From AP-15 sp963735445 (GTDB lineage: Bacteria > Pseudomonadota > Alphaproteobacteria > ATCC43930 > CGMCC-115725), in assembly GCA_963735445.1 (NCBI GenBank), contig CAVTLC010000013.1, positions 61,002-125,001 on the forward strand: a stretch of DNA of 64,000 nt, in the 5' to 3' direction. Position numbers and translations under genes: made by a program. A model generated the notes under the pieces. That model saw only the letters and a list, made by a program, of their open reading frames with translations, did not search any database and had not been told where the DNA came from. Of the stretch, positions 44,099 to 53,823 are shown in pieces (positions within the stretch are counted from its first letter, which is position 1; every line of letters begins with the position of its first letter).

Positions 44099-45514
44099 AT
44101 GGAGATCGCAGCGGTTTTGGAGCGGATCAAAGCGGCGGTGGGGCCGGCGGGGTGGATTGCCGATCCGCATGACCAGGAGCCGTATCTCGTCGAGGCGCGG
44201 CGGCTCTACCACGGCGCCACCCGCCTCGTCGTCCGCCCGACATCGACCGCCGAGGTCGCATCAGTGGTACGGATTTGCGCCGAGGCTGACTTGGCGATCG
44301 TACCGCAGGGCGGCAACACCGGCCTGGTTGGCGGCGGGGTTCCGCCCGAGGATCGCGACAACATCGTCCTCGCCCTTGGCCGGATGAACCGGATCCGCGC
44401 GATCGATCCGGTCAATTTCACGATGACGGTCGAAGCCGGCTGCATCCTCGCCCATCTGCACGAGGCCGCGGCCGCGGTCGACCGGCTGTTTCCGCTGAGC
44501 CTGGGTGCTGAAGGCAGCTGCCAGATCGGCGGCAACCTGTCGACCAATGCCGGCGGCATTGCCGTATTGCGTTATGGCAATACCCGCGAACTGACCCTCG
44601 GGGTCGAAGTCGTGTTGCCCGATGGGCGGGTCTGGGACGGGCTGCGCGGTCTGCGCAAGGACAATACCGGCTACGATCTGAAGCAGTTGTTCATCGGCGG
44701 CGAGGGCACGCTCGGCATTATCACCGCGGCGACGATCAAATTGTTTCCCAAGCCGCGCGAGATCGAGACCGCGTTTATCGGCCTCGCCCGCATCGAGGAT
44801 GCAATGGGCCTGTTCGCCCATGCCCGTGCCGCCTCAGCCGACCAGTTGACCGCGTTCGAGCTGATCCCGCGCGGCGGGCTCGATCTGGCGCTCGCCCATG
44901 TTCCTGGCACGATCGACCCGCTAGCCCAGCACCATCCCTGGTATGTGCTGCTCGAAATGTCGTCGAGCCAGACCGACAGCGGCATTCGCGCGTTACTGGA
45001 AAGGCTGCTCGAAAGCGCGCTCGCGGAGGGGTTGGTTGCCGACGGCGTCATCGCCGAGAGCGGGGCGCAGGCGAAAGAGCTGTGGCGGATCCGCGAGGCG
45101 ATCGTCGAAGCGCAGCTCTATTCGGGTTCGATCAAGCACGATGTCTCGGTGCCGGTCAGTCGGGTCGCCGAGTTTGTGAGCCGCGCCAGCGCCGCGGTCA
45201 GCGACCGGCTGCCGGGTATCCGGCCGATCGCTTTTGGCCATGTCGGCGACGGCAACATTCACTTCAACCTGACCCAGCCCGAAGGCATGGACAAAGACGC
45301 CTATCTGGCGCGCTGGCAGGAGTTCAACGACATCGTCCATGGCGTCGTCCGCGAGCTGCATGGCTCGATCAGCGCCGAGCATGGTGTCGGCATGATGAAA
45401 CGGGACGAGATCACCCATTACAAACCGGCGATCGAGATCGAGCTGATGGCCCGTATCAAACACGCCCTCGATCCCCACGGCATCATGAACCCCGGCAAAG
45501 TGGTGGCAATGTAG
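44099..45514 (+). CDS. FAD-linked oxidoreductase, D-2-hydroxyacid dehydrogenase (GlcD/D2HGDH) type
   Basis: A 471-residue flavoprotein of the VAO/PCMH fold. The FAD-binding part holds VPQGGNTGLVGGGVPPEDRDNIVLALGRMNRI and IGGNLSTNAGGIAVLRYGNTRELTLGVEVVLPDG. The C-terminal half has IKHDVSVPVSRVAEF, FGHVGDGNIHFNL (metal/substrate His) and HGSISAEHGVGMMKRD. This matches D-2-hydroxyglutarate or D-lactate dehydrogenases. It passes electrons to ETF or a quinone and has no transmembrane segment. No glcE/glcF neighbours. Precise substrate unknown. Confidence 0.88.
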   Translation: MEIAAVLERIKAAVGPAGWIADPHDQEPYLVEARRLYHGATRLVVRPTSTAEVASVVRICAEADLAIVPQGGNTGLVGGGVPPEDRDNIVLALGRMNRIRAIDPVNFTMTVEAGCILAHLHEAAAAVDRLFPLSLGAEGSCQIGGNLSTNAGGIAVLRYGNTRELTLGVEVVLPDGRVWDGLRGLRKDNTGYDLKQLFIGGEGTLGIITAATIKLFPKPREIETAFIGLARIEDAMGLFAHARAASADQLTAFELIPRGGLDLALAHVPGTIDPLAQHHPWYVLLEMSSSQTDSGIRALLERLLESALAEGLVADGVIAESGAQAKELWRIREAIVEAQLYSGSIKHDVSVPVSRVAEFVSRASAAVSDRLPGIRPIAFGHVGDGNIHFNLTQPEGMDKDAYLARWQEFNDIVHGVVRELHGSISAEHGVGMMKRDEITHYKPAIEIELMARIKHALDPHGIMNPGKVVAM

Positions 45515-45613
45515 ACGCCGGAGCGATTGCCTGCATAGGTTAACTGCAGCCTATGAATCGCCCGCTCTTAGCGTGGCCGTATCCGAACTTCTGAAGATCT
45601 GCCGAAACCTCTG

Positions 45614-45680
45614 TTGTCCATACCGGCGAAGGCCGGTACCCATGGCTCAAGTGGATCCCGACCTCCGTCGGGATGACAAT
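45614..45680. repeat. REP/BIME-like inverted palindrome pair
   Basis: Hairpin 1 TACCGGC-GAAG-GCCGGTA (45621-45638) and hairpin 2 ATCCCGAC-CTCC-GTCGGGAT (45655-45674) lie head to head about 16 bp apart. The same doublet is in each unit of the array at 27.1-27.6 kb and near 57.7-57.8 kb. It sits in the 231-bp gap after the FAD-linked oxidoreductase. Confidence 0.7.
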
Positions 45681-45746
45681 GCTGTACATATGCAAACTGA
45701 CCATATCAGCTTATCGACACTACGGTCCCGCCCCCGGAGACGATGA

Positions 45747-47534
45747 ATGACTTACGCTGCCCCGCTTGCCGATATGCGATTTGTGCTGGAGGAAGTCGCC
45801 GGGATCGCCGAGCTGGCGGCGTTGCCCGGCTATCAGGCAGCGGACGGCGATCTCGTCGAGGCGGTGCTCGAAGAGGCAGGGAAGTTTGCTGCCGGCGAAT
45901 TGGCGCCGCTGAACCAACCGGCCGACCGCATCGGTAGCATTCTCGAAAACGGCGTCGTGCGCACTCCGCCCGGATTTCGTGAAGCCTATGGCCAATACAT
46001 CGAGGCCGGGTGGGGCGGGCTGATCGCCGAGCCCGAGTATGGCGGGCAAGGGCTGCCATTGGCACTCGCGGCGCCGGTTACCGAGATGTGGAACTCGGCG
46101 TGCATGGCGTTTGCGCTGTGCCCGCTATTGACGTTGGCTTCGGTCGAATTGCTGCAGGCCTATGGCAGCGACGAACAGAAGCAGCGCTATCTCGGGCGGC
46201 TCGTCTCGGGCGAATGGGCCGGGACAATGAACCTGACCGAGCCGCAGGCCGGCTCCGACCTCGGCACGCTGAGAACGCGGGCCGTGCCGGCGCACGATCC
46301 CCAATGGGGCGACCACTACCGCGTCACCGGGCAAAAGATCTTTATCACCTATGGCGACCACGATCTGGCGCCGAACATTATTCACGCGGTGCTGGCGCGC
46401 ACACCGGATGCGCCGCCGGGCAGCCGCGGGTTGTCGCTGTTCCTGGTGCCGAAATTCCTGCTCGATGACGAAGGCCAGCCGGGGCAGCGCAACGCGGTTC
46501 GACCGTTGAGCCTCGAACACAAGCTCGGCATCCACGCCTCGCCAACCTGCGTGCTCGCCTATGAGGACGCGATCGGCTGGCGCATCGGCGAGGAGAATCG
46601 CGGGCTCGAATACATGTTCACGATGATGAACAACGCCCGCCTCAATATCGGCGTGCAGGGCCTGGCGATCGCCGAGCGCGCCTACCAGCAGGCCCGCGAC
46701 TTTGCTCGCATTCGGGTTCAGGGCCGCCCGCTCGGTGCACCGGCCAATGCCGGCGCGCTGCCGATCATCCATCATCCCGATGTCAAGCGGATGCTGCTGG
46801 AAATGCGCGCCGCGACCGAGGCGATGCGGGCGCTCGCTTATTACGCCGCGGCAATGATCGATCACGCCCGCCGCGACCCCGACCCGACCGAGCGCGTCCA
46901 GGCGCAACGCCGCGCTGACCTGCTGATCCCGGTGGTCAAGGCGTGGTGCAGCGATATGGGGGTGGCCGTCGCCTCGACCGGAATCCAGGTACATGGCGGG
47001 ATGGGCTACATCGAAGAGACCGGGGCGGCGCAACATCTGCGCGATGCCCGCATCGCCCCGATCTACGAAGGCACCAACGGCATTCAGGCAAACGACCTCG
47101 TCGGCCGCAAACTTGCTCGCGACCATGGCGAGGCTGTGGGATCGCTGTGCGCGGATATCGCGGCAACCTCGGCCGCGTTGGATGCGGCGGGCAATACTGA
47201 TCTCGCGGCGATCGGCAGTGCATTGCGCGCCGGGCTCGGGGCGCTCGAAACCGCGACCGCATATCTCGTCGACACCGACCCGGCCTCCGCCGCGGCGGGC
47301 TCGACACCGTATCTGCAGCTTTCAGGGGCGGTTTATGGCGGCTGGCTGATGGCGCGCCAAGCCCTCGCCGCTTCCCGCCGTCTTGCCGGCGGTGAAGAGG
47401 ATGTCGCCTTTCTCGCGGCCAAGATCGCGACTGCTCGTTTTTTCGCCGACCATTTTCTGGCGATGGCGCCGGGGTACTTGGCCGGCATTCGCGGCGGCGC
47501 TACGGTTCTCGACTTCGACCCCGACCAGCTCTGA
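45747..47534 (+). CDS. Long acyl-CoA dehydrogenase (DmdC-like, with C-terminal domain)
   Basis: A 595-residue acyl-CoA dehydrogenase about 200 residues longer than the usual type. N-terminal YAAPLADMRFVLEEVAGIAEL is the DmdC-style leader. The catalytic core has MNLTEPQAGSDLGTLRT, GDHYRVTGQKIFITYGDHDLA, LGIHASPTCVLAYEDAIGW and QVHGGMGYIEETGAAQHLRDARIAPIYEGTNGIQANDLVGRK. The extra C-terminal helical domain ends LAGIRGGATVLDFDPDQL. DmdC acts on 3-methylmercaptopropionyl-CoA; many homologues use other short or branched acyl-CoAs, so the substrate is open. Confidence 0.88.
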   Translation: MTYAAPLADMRFVLEEVAGIAELAALPGYQAADGDLVEAVLEEAGKFAAGELAPLNQPADRIGSILENGVVRTPPGFREAYGQYIEAGWGGLIAEPEYGGQGLPLALAAPVTEMWNSACMAFALCPLLTLASVELLQAYGSDEQKQRYLGRLVSGEWAGTMNLTEPQAGSDLGTLRTRAVPAHDPQWGDHYRVTGQKIFITYGDHDLAPNIIHAVLARTPDAPPGSRGLSLFLVPKFLLDDEGQPGQRNAVRPLSLEHKLGIHASPTCVLAYEDAIGWRIGEENRGLEYMFTMMNNARLNIGVQGLAIAERAYQQARDFARIRVQGRPLGAPANAGALPIIHHPDVKRMLLEMRAATEAMRALAYYAAAMIDHARRDPDPTERVQAQRRADLLIPVVKAWCSDMGVAVASTGIQVHGGMGYIEETGAAQHLRDARIAPIYEGTNGIQANDLVGRKLARDHGEAVGSLCADIAATSAALDAAGNTDLAAIGSALRAGLGALETATAYLVDTDPASAAAGSTPYLQLSGAVYGGWLMARQALAASRRLAGGEEDVAFLAAKIATARFFADHFLAMAPGYLAGIRGGATVLDFDPDQL

Positions 47535-47724
47535 TCACGTGCCGATCGCAGCGTCAACCGCGCCGCGGGCCGACGATGTGCGGCTTGTCGCTGGGTTGTC
47601 GCTATGAACGGAATGTTGCGACGCTGGCTTGAGATGTGGTTACTTGGCTCTGTTTAAGGGAGCTGTAAGTTCCTGCTCGCACCCAGCATAAGCGAGCTAA
47701 AAACCTGAACGGGAGGTGGAGTAA

Positions 47725-48326
47725 ATGACCTATCATCTCGAAGGCCGTCTTCTCGAAGTCTGTGATTGCCGGGTCCTTTGTCCCTGCTGGATCGGTGAGG
47801 ACCCGGACAACGGCACCTGCAACTCGGTTTTGGCTTATCATTTCGATGCCGGCACGATCGACGGGATCGATGTCGCGGGGCGAACCGTGGCCGGGGTTGC
47901 CCACATTCCCGGAAACGTCCTGCACGGAAATTTCCAGATGGCCCTTTACATCGACGAGGGCGCATCGGACGCGCAGTTCGAGGCGATCGTCAATGTCTGG
48001 AGCGGCAAGCGTGGTGGGCCGGTCGCGGAATTGGCAAAACTGGTCGGTGAGGTCGTCGGCATCGAGCGGGCTCCAATCCGGTTCGATGTCGAAGGCGGGC
48101 GCGGCACGTTGACGGTCGGCGAGGTCAGCCATGCCGAACTCGAGCCGTACACGGGCCCGGATGGATCGACGACGACCCTGACCAACACGATATTTTCGAC
48201 CGTACCGGGAGCGCCGGTGTTTGTCGGCAAGGCCAGCCGCTACCGTTCGAAGCATCCGGCACTCGGCCACGATCTCGACCTGACGGGCACAACGCATTGC
48301 AGAGCACCTTCGTCTTCGACGGCTGA
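47725..48326 (+). CDS. DUF1326 protein, Cys-rich N-terminus, late frameshift
   Basis: About 200 residues of the DUF1326 family. The N-terminus has a cysteine cluster: C13-x-C15, then C19-P-C21, and C32 (LLEVCDCRVLCPCW ... NGTC), suggesting metal or thiol chemistry. Later GNVLHGNFQMALYIDEGASD and HLDLTGHNALQSTFVFDG fit the family, but the last stretch is reached only by a -1 shift near 48287. Uncorrected, the frame runs to 48363 and overlaps the next gene. GGGAGGTGGAG precedes the ATG. It forms a pair with the DUF2182 membrane protein 24 bp downstream. Function unknown. Confidence 0.75.
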
Positions 48327-48350
48327 GCGCCGCTCCTCCGAGCGCGCGCA

Positions 48351-49142
48351 ATGCGCCACATAAGCGCACGACGCCCATTCCTGCCGATCGCCGCGGGATT
48401 GGCGGTGCTGGCGTGGGCTGCTTTATGGCTGTGGGGCAGCGGCCCTTACGGCCGCTACCTCGATCACGGTAGCTGGATCGACGCCAGCGCCGCCTTGGCG
48501 ATGTGCCGCGCATTGCCGGGCGGAGAGGTCTTGATTCCTCTCGCGCTATACATTGGCGGATGGCTGCTGATGACGACGGCAATGATGCTGCCGACTACGT
48601 TGCCATTATTGGACCGCTTTGATCGAATGGTGCGCGGACGATCTGATCGGCGGCGGCTAATGGCGCTGGTTATTGGCGGCTATCTGATCGTTTGGCTGGG
48701 GTTTGGCGCCGTCGTCCATCTCGCCGACGCCGAATTGCATCAGGCGGCGCAGCGATCGACGTGGCTGCTGTTCAATGGCTGGGCGATCGGCGCGGCAATC
48801 TTTGCAGTGGCCGGACTGTTTCAATTCAGCGGCTTGAAATATCACTGCCTGACCAAGTGCCGAACACCTTTCAGCTTTATCGCCAAGCACTGGCACGGTC
48901 CGAGCCCTTATCGCAATGCTCTGTTGCTCGGCCTCGACCACGGCGTCTTTTGCGTTGGCTGCTGCTGGGCGATCATGCTGCTGATGTTTGTTGTCGGCAG
49001 CGGCAGCATTGGTTGGATGCTGATGCTCGGCGTGATCATGGCGATCGAAAAGAACCTGCCCTGGGGCGCCCGTCTCGGTCGGCCATTGGGCGGCGCGTTA
49101 TTGGCCGGCGCCGCAGCCATCGTCATCGTCAATCTTGCTTAG
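48351..49142 (+). CDS. DUF2182 integral membrane protein
   Basis: A 263-residue inner-membrane protein with about six transmembrane segments. The signature MTTAMMLPTTLPLL and the later GLDHGVFCVGCCWAIMLLMFVVGSG are typical of DUF2182, with Cys and His residues in or near membrane helices (CLTKCRTPFSF, HWHG). These suggest metal or redox handling. It is paired with the Cys-rich DUF1326 protein upstream, a recurrent genomic pair as I recall. Neither has a proven function. Confidence 0.8.
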   Translation: MRHISARRPFLPIAAGLAVLAWAALWLWGSGPYGRYLDHGSWIDASAALAMCRALPGGEVLIPLALYIGGWLLMTTAMMLPTTLPLLDRFDRMVRGRSDRRRLMALVIGGYLIVWLGFGAVVHLADAELHQAAQRSTWLLFNGWAIGAAIFAVAGLFQFSGLKYHCLTKCRTPFSFIAKHWHGPSPYRNALLLGLDHGVFCVGCCWAIMLLMFVVGSGSIGWMLMLGVIMAIEKNLPWGARLGRPLGGALLAGAAAIVIVNLA

Positions 49143-49220
49143 CGCTTCTCGGCGACAGCGGCGACCCTATGCTCAGGGGTCGCTTTCGGCGGGCCTTCTA
49201 ATGGTCGCGTTCGGATCAGC

Positions 49221-50556
49221 TCATGCATAAAGCTTGGGAATAAGACGGTTCTCGTAGGCTTCGCGCTCAAGGCCTTCGCGGTAATCGGGATGCGCGATTG
49301 AAATCATTGCTTTCGCGCGATCGGCGACCGATTTTCCCTTCAGATTGACCATGCCGTATTCGGTCACGACAAACATCATGTCCGAGCGCGGCGTCGTGAC
49401 GATATTGCCCGGCGTAAGTTGAAGAACGATCCTGCTCTTGCGTTCGCCGCGCCGTTCATATGTCGAAGCAAGACAGATAAACGATTTTCCGTATTTGGCC
49501 GCGTATGCACCGCGAACGAACTGCAGCTGTCCGCCGGTGCCGCTGATGTGGCGATGGCCATCGGATTCGGATGCGGCCTGACCTTGCAGATCGACTTGGG
49601 TGGTATTGTTGATCGCGATCGTCCGATCGTTCTGCATGATGATGTGTGGCGGGTTGGTATAATCGACCGGGCAGGAATGGAAATCGGTATTACGGTCGAT
49701 AGCCTCATAGAGCGTCCGGGATCCGAGCGCGAAACTGAAAACGATCTTGCCGGGATTGAGCGTCTTGGCGGAGCCCGTGATGCGACCGGCCTTGTACAGA
49801 TCGATGAGCCCATCGCTCAGCATCTCGGAATGCACGCCGAGATTGCGGACGCCGCTGTCAAGCAGTAGGGAGCACACGGCATTCGGCATTCCGCCGATAC
49901 CGACCTGCAAGCAAGCACCGTCTTCGATCTCGCCGGCAATCAGGCGGGCCACCGCCCGGTCGACCTCGGAGGGCGGCGAGTGCGGGAGTTCGGACGTGGG
50001 CTCGCGATCGCCCTCGATAACGTAATCGACCTCGCTTCGATGCACGCGCATTCTGTTCGCCGTAGACGTAAGGCAGGCCGTCGGCGACTTCGACGATAAC
50101 CACCTTGGCACGCTCGATAACGGCGCGATGCCAAAGATTACTAACACCGAAGTTGAAAAAGCCGTCCTCATCCATCGGGCACGTCTTCAACACCGCGACA
50201 TCAATCGGCTCAATGAAGCGCCGGTAATAATCGGGAATTTCGCCGAGGTTACAGGGAATATAGTGACTGAGCCCGGCATCATGCTTCCTGCGGTCGTAAC
50301 CGGAGAAATGCCAGTTAAACCAGCAGAAATGCTCACCTTCAGGATCGGCTTCGAGAACGGCGCGAGGCTTCATTGAGAGACAGGAGCGAAACTTGACGTT
50401 TCTTAGTTCGGATTTGCGAGCCGCCAAAGCCTCGTCAAAGACATCAGGCTGACAGACAGTAATGCCGTAATCAATCCAATCACCCGATTTCACCAAGCCT
50501 GCGGCCTCAACCGCTGAGATGTGACGGGCCGGTTTGGGGTCGCGACGATGCGGCAT
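49221..50556 (-). CDS. Acetyl-CoA hydrolase/transferase family (CoA-transferase), frameshifted
   Basis: Transfers CoA between an acyl-CoA and a short carboxylate, or hydrolyses acyl-CoA. The N-terminal part (from ATG 50556, after GGGAGC) reads SAVEAAGLVKSGDWIDYGITVCQPDVFDEAL and FIEPIDVAVLKTCPMDEDGFFNFG. A +1 shift near 50052 (one extra A in CAGAATGCGC) leads into MRVHRSEVDYVIEGD, ACLQVGIGGMPNAVCSLL, GVHSEMLSDGLIDLY, and TEYGMVNLKGKS. The catalytic Glu is expected in the GVHSEM segment. Repaired length about 445 residues, normal for butyryl/4-hydroxybutyrate CoA-transferases. Confidence 0.85.
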
Positions 50557-50774
50557 CTGCCTTTGCTCCCGCTGATTTAAGGTAAATCGCTGAGGCAACC
50601 CGGATGTCTGGTTCGAATCAGCTAGGCTCGGATCTTCTGTATTGTGCAACGATGTCGAAGGAAACTCAATTACTATGAATTGAGCTGGTCACGATTGCAG
50701 ATTCCACCGGCGGTCTTCAGCTGGTTTGGAAAAATCAACGATCCTTCAGCAGCGCGTGGCGCGGCGTTCGAAGC

Positions 50775-51356
50775 TTACAGAACGCGTCTCGCCTTCAGGG
50801 CGGCGGTCAGGGTGCCGTCATCGAGGTAGTCGAGTTCACCGCCGATCGGGACACCTTGGGCGAGGCGGGACAGCTTGACCCCGGCGTTAGCGAGGCGATC
50901 GGCGATGTAGTGTGCGGTCGTCTGCCCTTCGACCGTGGCATTCAATGCCAGGATCAGCTCCTGGCCGGGATTAACGCGAGCGACCAGGCGATCGATCGTT
51001 AAATCCTCCGGGCCGATCCCGTCGAGCGCCGACAGGGTGCCGCCGAGCACATGATAACGCCCGCGAAAGGCGCCGGTGCGTTCGAGCGCCCACAAATCCG
51101 CCAAATCCTCGACGACACAGATCGCGGTGGCATCGCGTTCCGGATCGCGGCAGATCGCGCAAGGCTCGATCGTGTCGAGATTGCCGCAGACCGGGCAGGT
51201 GCGGATCGCGTCCGCTGCCCGCGCCAAGGCGGTCGCGAGTGGCGTCATCAGGCTCTCGCGCCTTTTAATCAGATGCAATGCAGCGCGCCGCGCCGAGCGC
51301 GGCCCGAGCCCGGGCAATTTCGCAAGCAGCCGGATCAGGGTGTCGAGTTCGGACAT
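50775..51356 (-). CDS. recR: Recombination protein RecR
   Basis: A 193-residue RecR. It has the helix-hairpin-helix at the start (LAKLPGLGPRSARRAALHLI), the four-Cys zinc finger C-x2-C ... C-x2-C (CPVCGNLDTIEPCAICRD), and a Toprim domain (ICVVEDLADLWALERTGAFRGRYHVLGGTLSALDGIGPEDL). With RecF/RecO it loads RecA at gaps. Third gene of the dnaX-ybaB-recR set; 124 bp separate it from ybaB. Confidence 0.95.
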   Translation of the reverse strand: MSELDTLIRLLAKLPGLGPRSARRAALHLIKRRESLMTPLATALARAADAIRTCPVCGNLDTIEPCAICRDPERDATAICVVEDLADLWALERTGAFRGRYHVLGGTLSALDGIGPEDLTIDRLVARVNPGQELILALNATVEGQTTAHYIADRLANAGVKLSRLAQGVPIGGELDYLDDGTLTAALKARRVL

Positions 51357-51480
51357 GTGCTTATAGATTCCAGGCCTACCTCTGTGAGGTATCCCGGAAT
51401 GACAATTCTAATGAGGCCAAACGGGCTGGTCGCGGGCGAATAGCAGGTTCTTTGGTACAGCTCAGACCGCGTCACCGGTC

Positions 51481-51804
51481 TCAGAATGGCAGTTTCATGC
51501 CGCCGGGCAGCGCCAGGCCGCCGGTCAATTTCTGCATTTCCTCCTCGCTATGGGCGGTAACTTTGCGTCGGGCATCGGCGAACGCGGCGACGATCAGATC
51601 CTCCAATACCTCGCCCTCGGCCGGATCGAGCAGCGACTTGTCGATTTTGATCTTTTTCAGATCGCTCTTGCCGTTCAGGGTCAGCTCGACCATGCCGGCG
51701 CCGGCGACCCCGGTCATCTCGACAGCCTCGAGCTGAGCCTGCATCTCGGCCATTTTCTCCTGCATCTGCTGCGCCTGCTTCATCAGCTGGCCGATGTTTT
51801 TCAT
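51481..51804 (-). CDS. ybaB: YbaB/EbfC nucleoid-associated protein
   Basis: A 107-residue DNA-binding protein (MKNIGQLMKQAQQMQEKMAEMQAQLEAVEMTGVAGAGMVELTLNGKSDL, then EGEVLEDLIVAAFADARRK). Full family length with the Met/Gln-rich helix. The ATG overlaps the stop of the repaired dnaX frame (ATGA at 51801-51804), giving tight coupling. Confidence 0.93.
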   Translation of the reverse strand: MKNIGQLMKQAQQMQEKMAEMQAQLEAVEMTGVAGAGMVELTLNGKSDLKKIKIDKSLLDPAEGEVLEDLIVAAFADARRKVTAHSEEEMQKLTGGLALPGGMKLPF

Positions 51805-53661
51805 GTCCGATCCTCTTCTGAGTTGTCTTCGCCGGCCTCAGCTTCGTCGCCCTCGGTCTCGCCAGCCTCAGCCTCGTCGTCCGCCGTGGTTTCGCCGTCG
51901 CCTGTCGCCGCAAAACGCTCGCGGACCGCGGTAATCGTGGCGCCCGGAAAGGTTTCCAGCACCGCTTGAACCAACGGGTGCGCCGCAACCCCGTTCCGCA
52001 ACTCGGTCTCGCGCTGCTCCTGGCGCTGGCGCAAGGGTTGGTTCGCCCTCGGCCTCGGAGATCGCGATCAGCCATCGCGTCCCGGTCCATTCACCGAGCA
52101 ACTGGCCCAAGCGATTGGCGAGATCACGCGGCGCGCCGGCGGTCGGGCGAAACTCGATCCGCCCCGGTTCGAAATGAACAAGGTGCAGATTCGCCGCGAG
52201 ATGCGAGCGCAGCACCGCCTCACGCCGCTTGTCGAACAGCGCCACGACCTCCGCAAAGCTCTGCGGCATCGGGTCGAAGGTCGCGACCGGCCCCGGCGGC
52301 GGGTCGGGCATCGCCTCGATCGCGGCTTCGGCAAGTTCGATCGGCGCGCGCATAGGAGCAGCAGAGGATTTTGCGGGCGCCGCGGCAATCGGCGGATCGG
52401 GTGCTCGTGTCGGGGGTGGAGGCGATGCCGGACGCGCGGGCTCACCCCGCACCGCTTGACTCCGCGCCGGCGCGCTTTGCACCGCTGGGCTTTGCCCAAC
52501 CGAGCTCTGTAGCGAGCGCACGAGCTCAGCCGGGACCGGCAGATCGGCAACATAGGCGAGCCGGATCAGCACCATCTCGGCGGCCTGGATCGGCGACGGC
52601 GCCTCCTGCACTTCACTCAGTCCCTTGAGCAGCATCTGCCAGACTCGCGCCAAGGACGGCATCGAGAGCTTTTCGGCGAGCGGGCGGGCGCGCTCGCGGT
52701 CACCCTCGGCAATCGGATCGCCGGCGCCAGCCTCTGGGGCGAGCTTTAATCGGGTCAGAAAATGCGCGAGGTCGAGCAAATCCTGCAACACCAATGCCGG
52801 GTCGGCGCCTTCCTGGTAGAGCCGGTCGAATTGCGCCAAGGCCGCCGCTGCGTCGCCGCGCAATACCATTTCGAGCAGGTCGAATACTTGCCCGCGATCG
52901 GCGACACCGAGCATGTCGCGCACCGCTGCTTCTGCGACACGGCCACCCGACAAGGCGATCGCCTGGTCAAGCAATGACAACCCGTCGCGCACCGAGCCGT
53001 CGGCGGCGCGCGCGATCAATGCCAAGGCCGCCGGCTCGACCGCGACACCCTCGGCTTCGGCAACCCGGCGGTAATGTTCGATCAGCAGCTCGGCCGGGAC
53101 CCGCCGCAGCGAAAAACGCTGGCAGCGCGATAAGACGGTGACCGGCACCTTGTGGATTTCGGTCGTCGCGAAAACAAAGACGACCGCGGGCGGCGGCTCC
53201 TCCAACGTCTTCAACAGGGCGTTGAAGGCGTTTTTCGACAACATATGGACTTCGTCGATGATGTAGATCTTGTTGCGCGCCGAGACCGGGCGATAGCGCA
53301 CGCCATCGGTCAGTTCGCGGATGTCGTCGACGCCGGTGCGCGAGGCGGCATCCATTTCGATGACGTCGACGTGCCGATCCTCGGCGATCGAGCGGCAATG
53401 AACGCACTCGCCGCAAGGCGCCACGGTCGGCCCGCCGGAGCCGTCTTTGCCGACGCAATTGAGAGCGCGCGCAATGATTCGCGCGGTCGTGGTTTTGCCG
53501 ACGCCACGAACCCCGGTCAGGATAAAGGCATGGGCAATGCGGCCCGTCGCAATCGCATTGCCGAGGGTGCGCACGACCGCCTCTTGCCCGATCAGCTCGG
53601 CAAAGGTCTGCGGCCGGTATTTGCGGGCAAGAACGCGATAGGCGGTCGCCGGATCGGTCAT
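51801..53661 (-). CDS. dnaX: DNA polymerase III subunit gamma/tau, C-terminal frameshift
   Basis: The clamp-loader ATPase. P-loop GVRGVGKTTTARIIARALNC, four-Cys zinc site (APCGECVHCRS), DEVHMLSKNAFNALLKTLEEPP (Walker B), and sensor FATTEIHKVPVTVLSRCQRFSLRR are all clear. The frame from ATG 53661 leaves homology at about 52035. A +1 shift (an extra base in AACCCTTGCGCC) restores LRQRQEQRETELRNGVAAHPLVQAVLETFPGATI and an acidic tail ending at 51801. Uncorrected, the frame stops at 51868. This is not an E. coli-type programmed site (no A-rich heptamer; it lies near the C-terminus). Repaired length about 620 residues. The SRP RNA lies just upstream. Confidence 0.93.
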
Positions 53662-53682
53662 TCACCAAACCTGGATCACGGT

Positions 53683-53779
53683 GGGAGACCGGATCGACGA
53701 CCCAGGCCACGACTCGTTACGGCTGCTTCCTTCCGGACCTGACCGGATTGGCGAGAGGCCTGCCCGCCGCCGGGCTCCC
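53683..53779 (-). ncRNA. ffs: Signal recognition particle RNA (4.5S type)
   Basis: Minus-strand RNA of about 97 nt. The universal loop is present: GGTCAGGTCCGGAAGGAAGC followed by AGCC (revcomp of plus 53728-53755). The ends pair: GGGAGCCCGG at the 5' side (plus 53770-53779) with CCGGTCTCCC at the 3' side (53683-53692), and GGGCAGGCC with GGCCTGGGT next to them. This is the short bacterial form without an Alu domain. It lies 22 bp upstream of dnaX, the common alphaproteobacterial position. Confidence 0.93.
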
Positions 53780-53784
53780 GCCTC

Positions 53785-53815
53785 ACTATATCAGCTGTCG
53801 CGCAGACCGGGGCAA
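53785..53815 (-). promoter_or_regulatory. Promoter of the SRP RNA gene
   Basis: On the minus strand TATAGT (53790-53785) lies 6 bp before the predicted RNA 5' end (53779). TTGCCC (53815-53810) is the candidate -35; the 19-bp spacing is slightly long. A-tracts follow upstream. Confidence 0.55.
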
Positions 53816-53823
53816 GCTTCGCC

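Noticed and set aside
50600..50625. tRNA T-arm (GGTTCGAATC)
   Set aside because: No acceptor, anticodon or D arm can be folded around it. No tRNA was found in the window.
51868..52040. Programmed frameshift in dnaX, as in E. coli
   Set aside because: There is no A-rich slippery heptamer, the shift is near the extreme C-terminus rather than at the gamma/tau boundary, and it is +1. The repaired frame ends in an ATGA overlap with ybaB, which is the expected native end.
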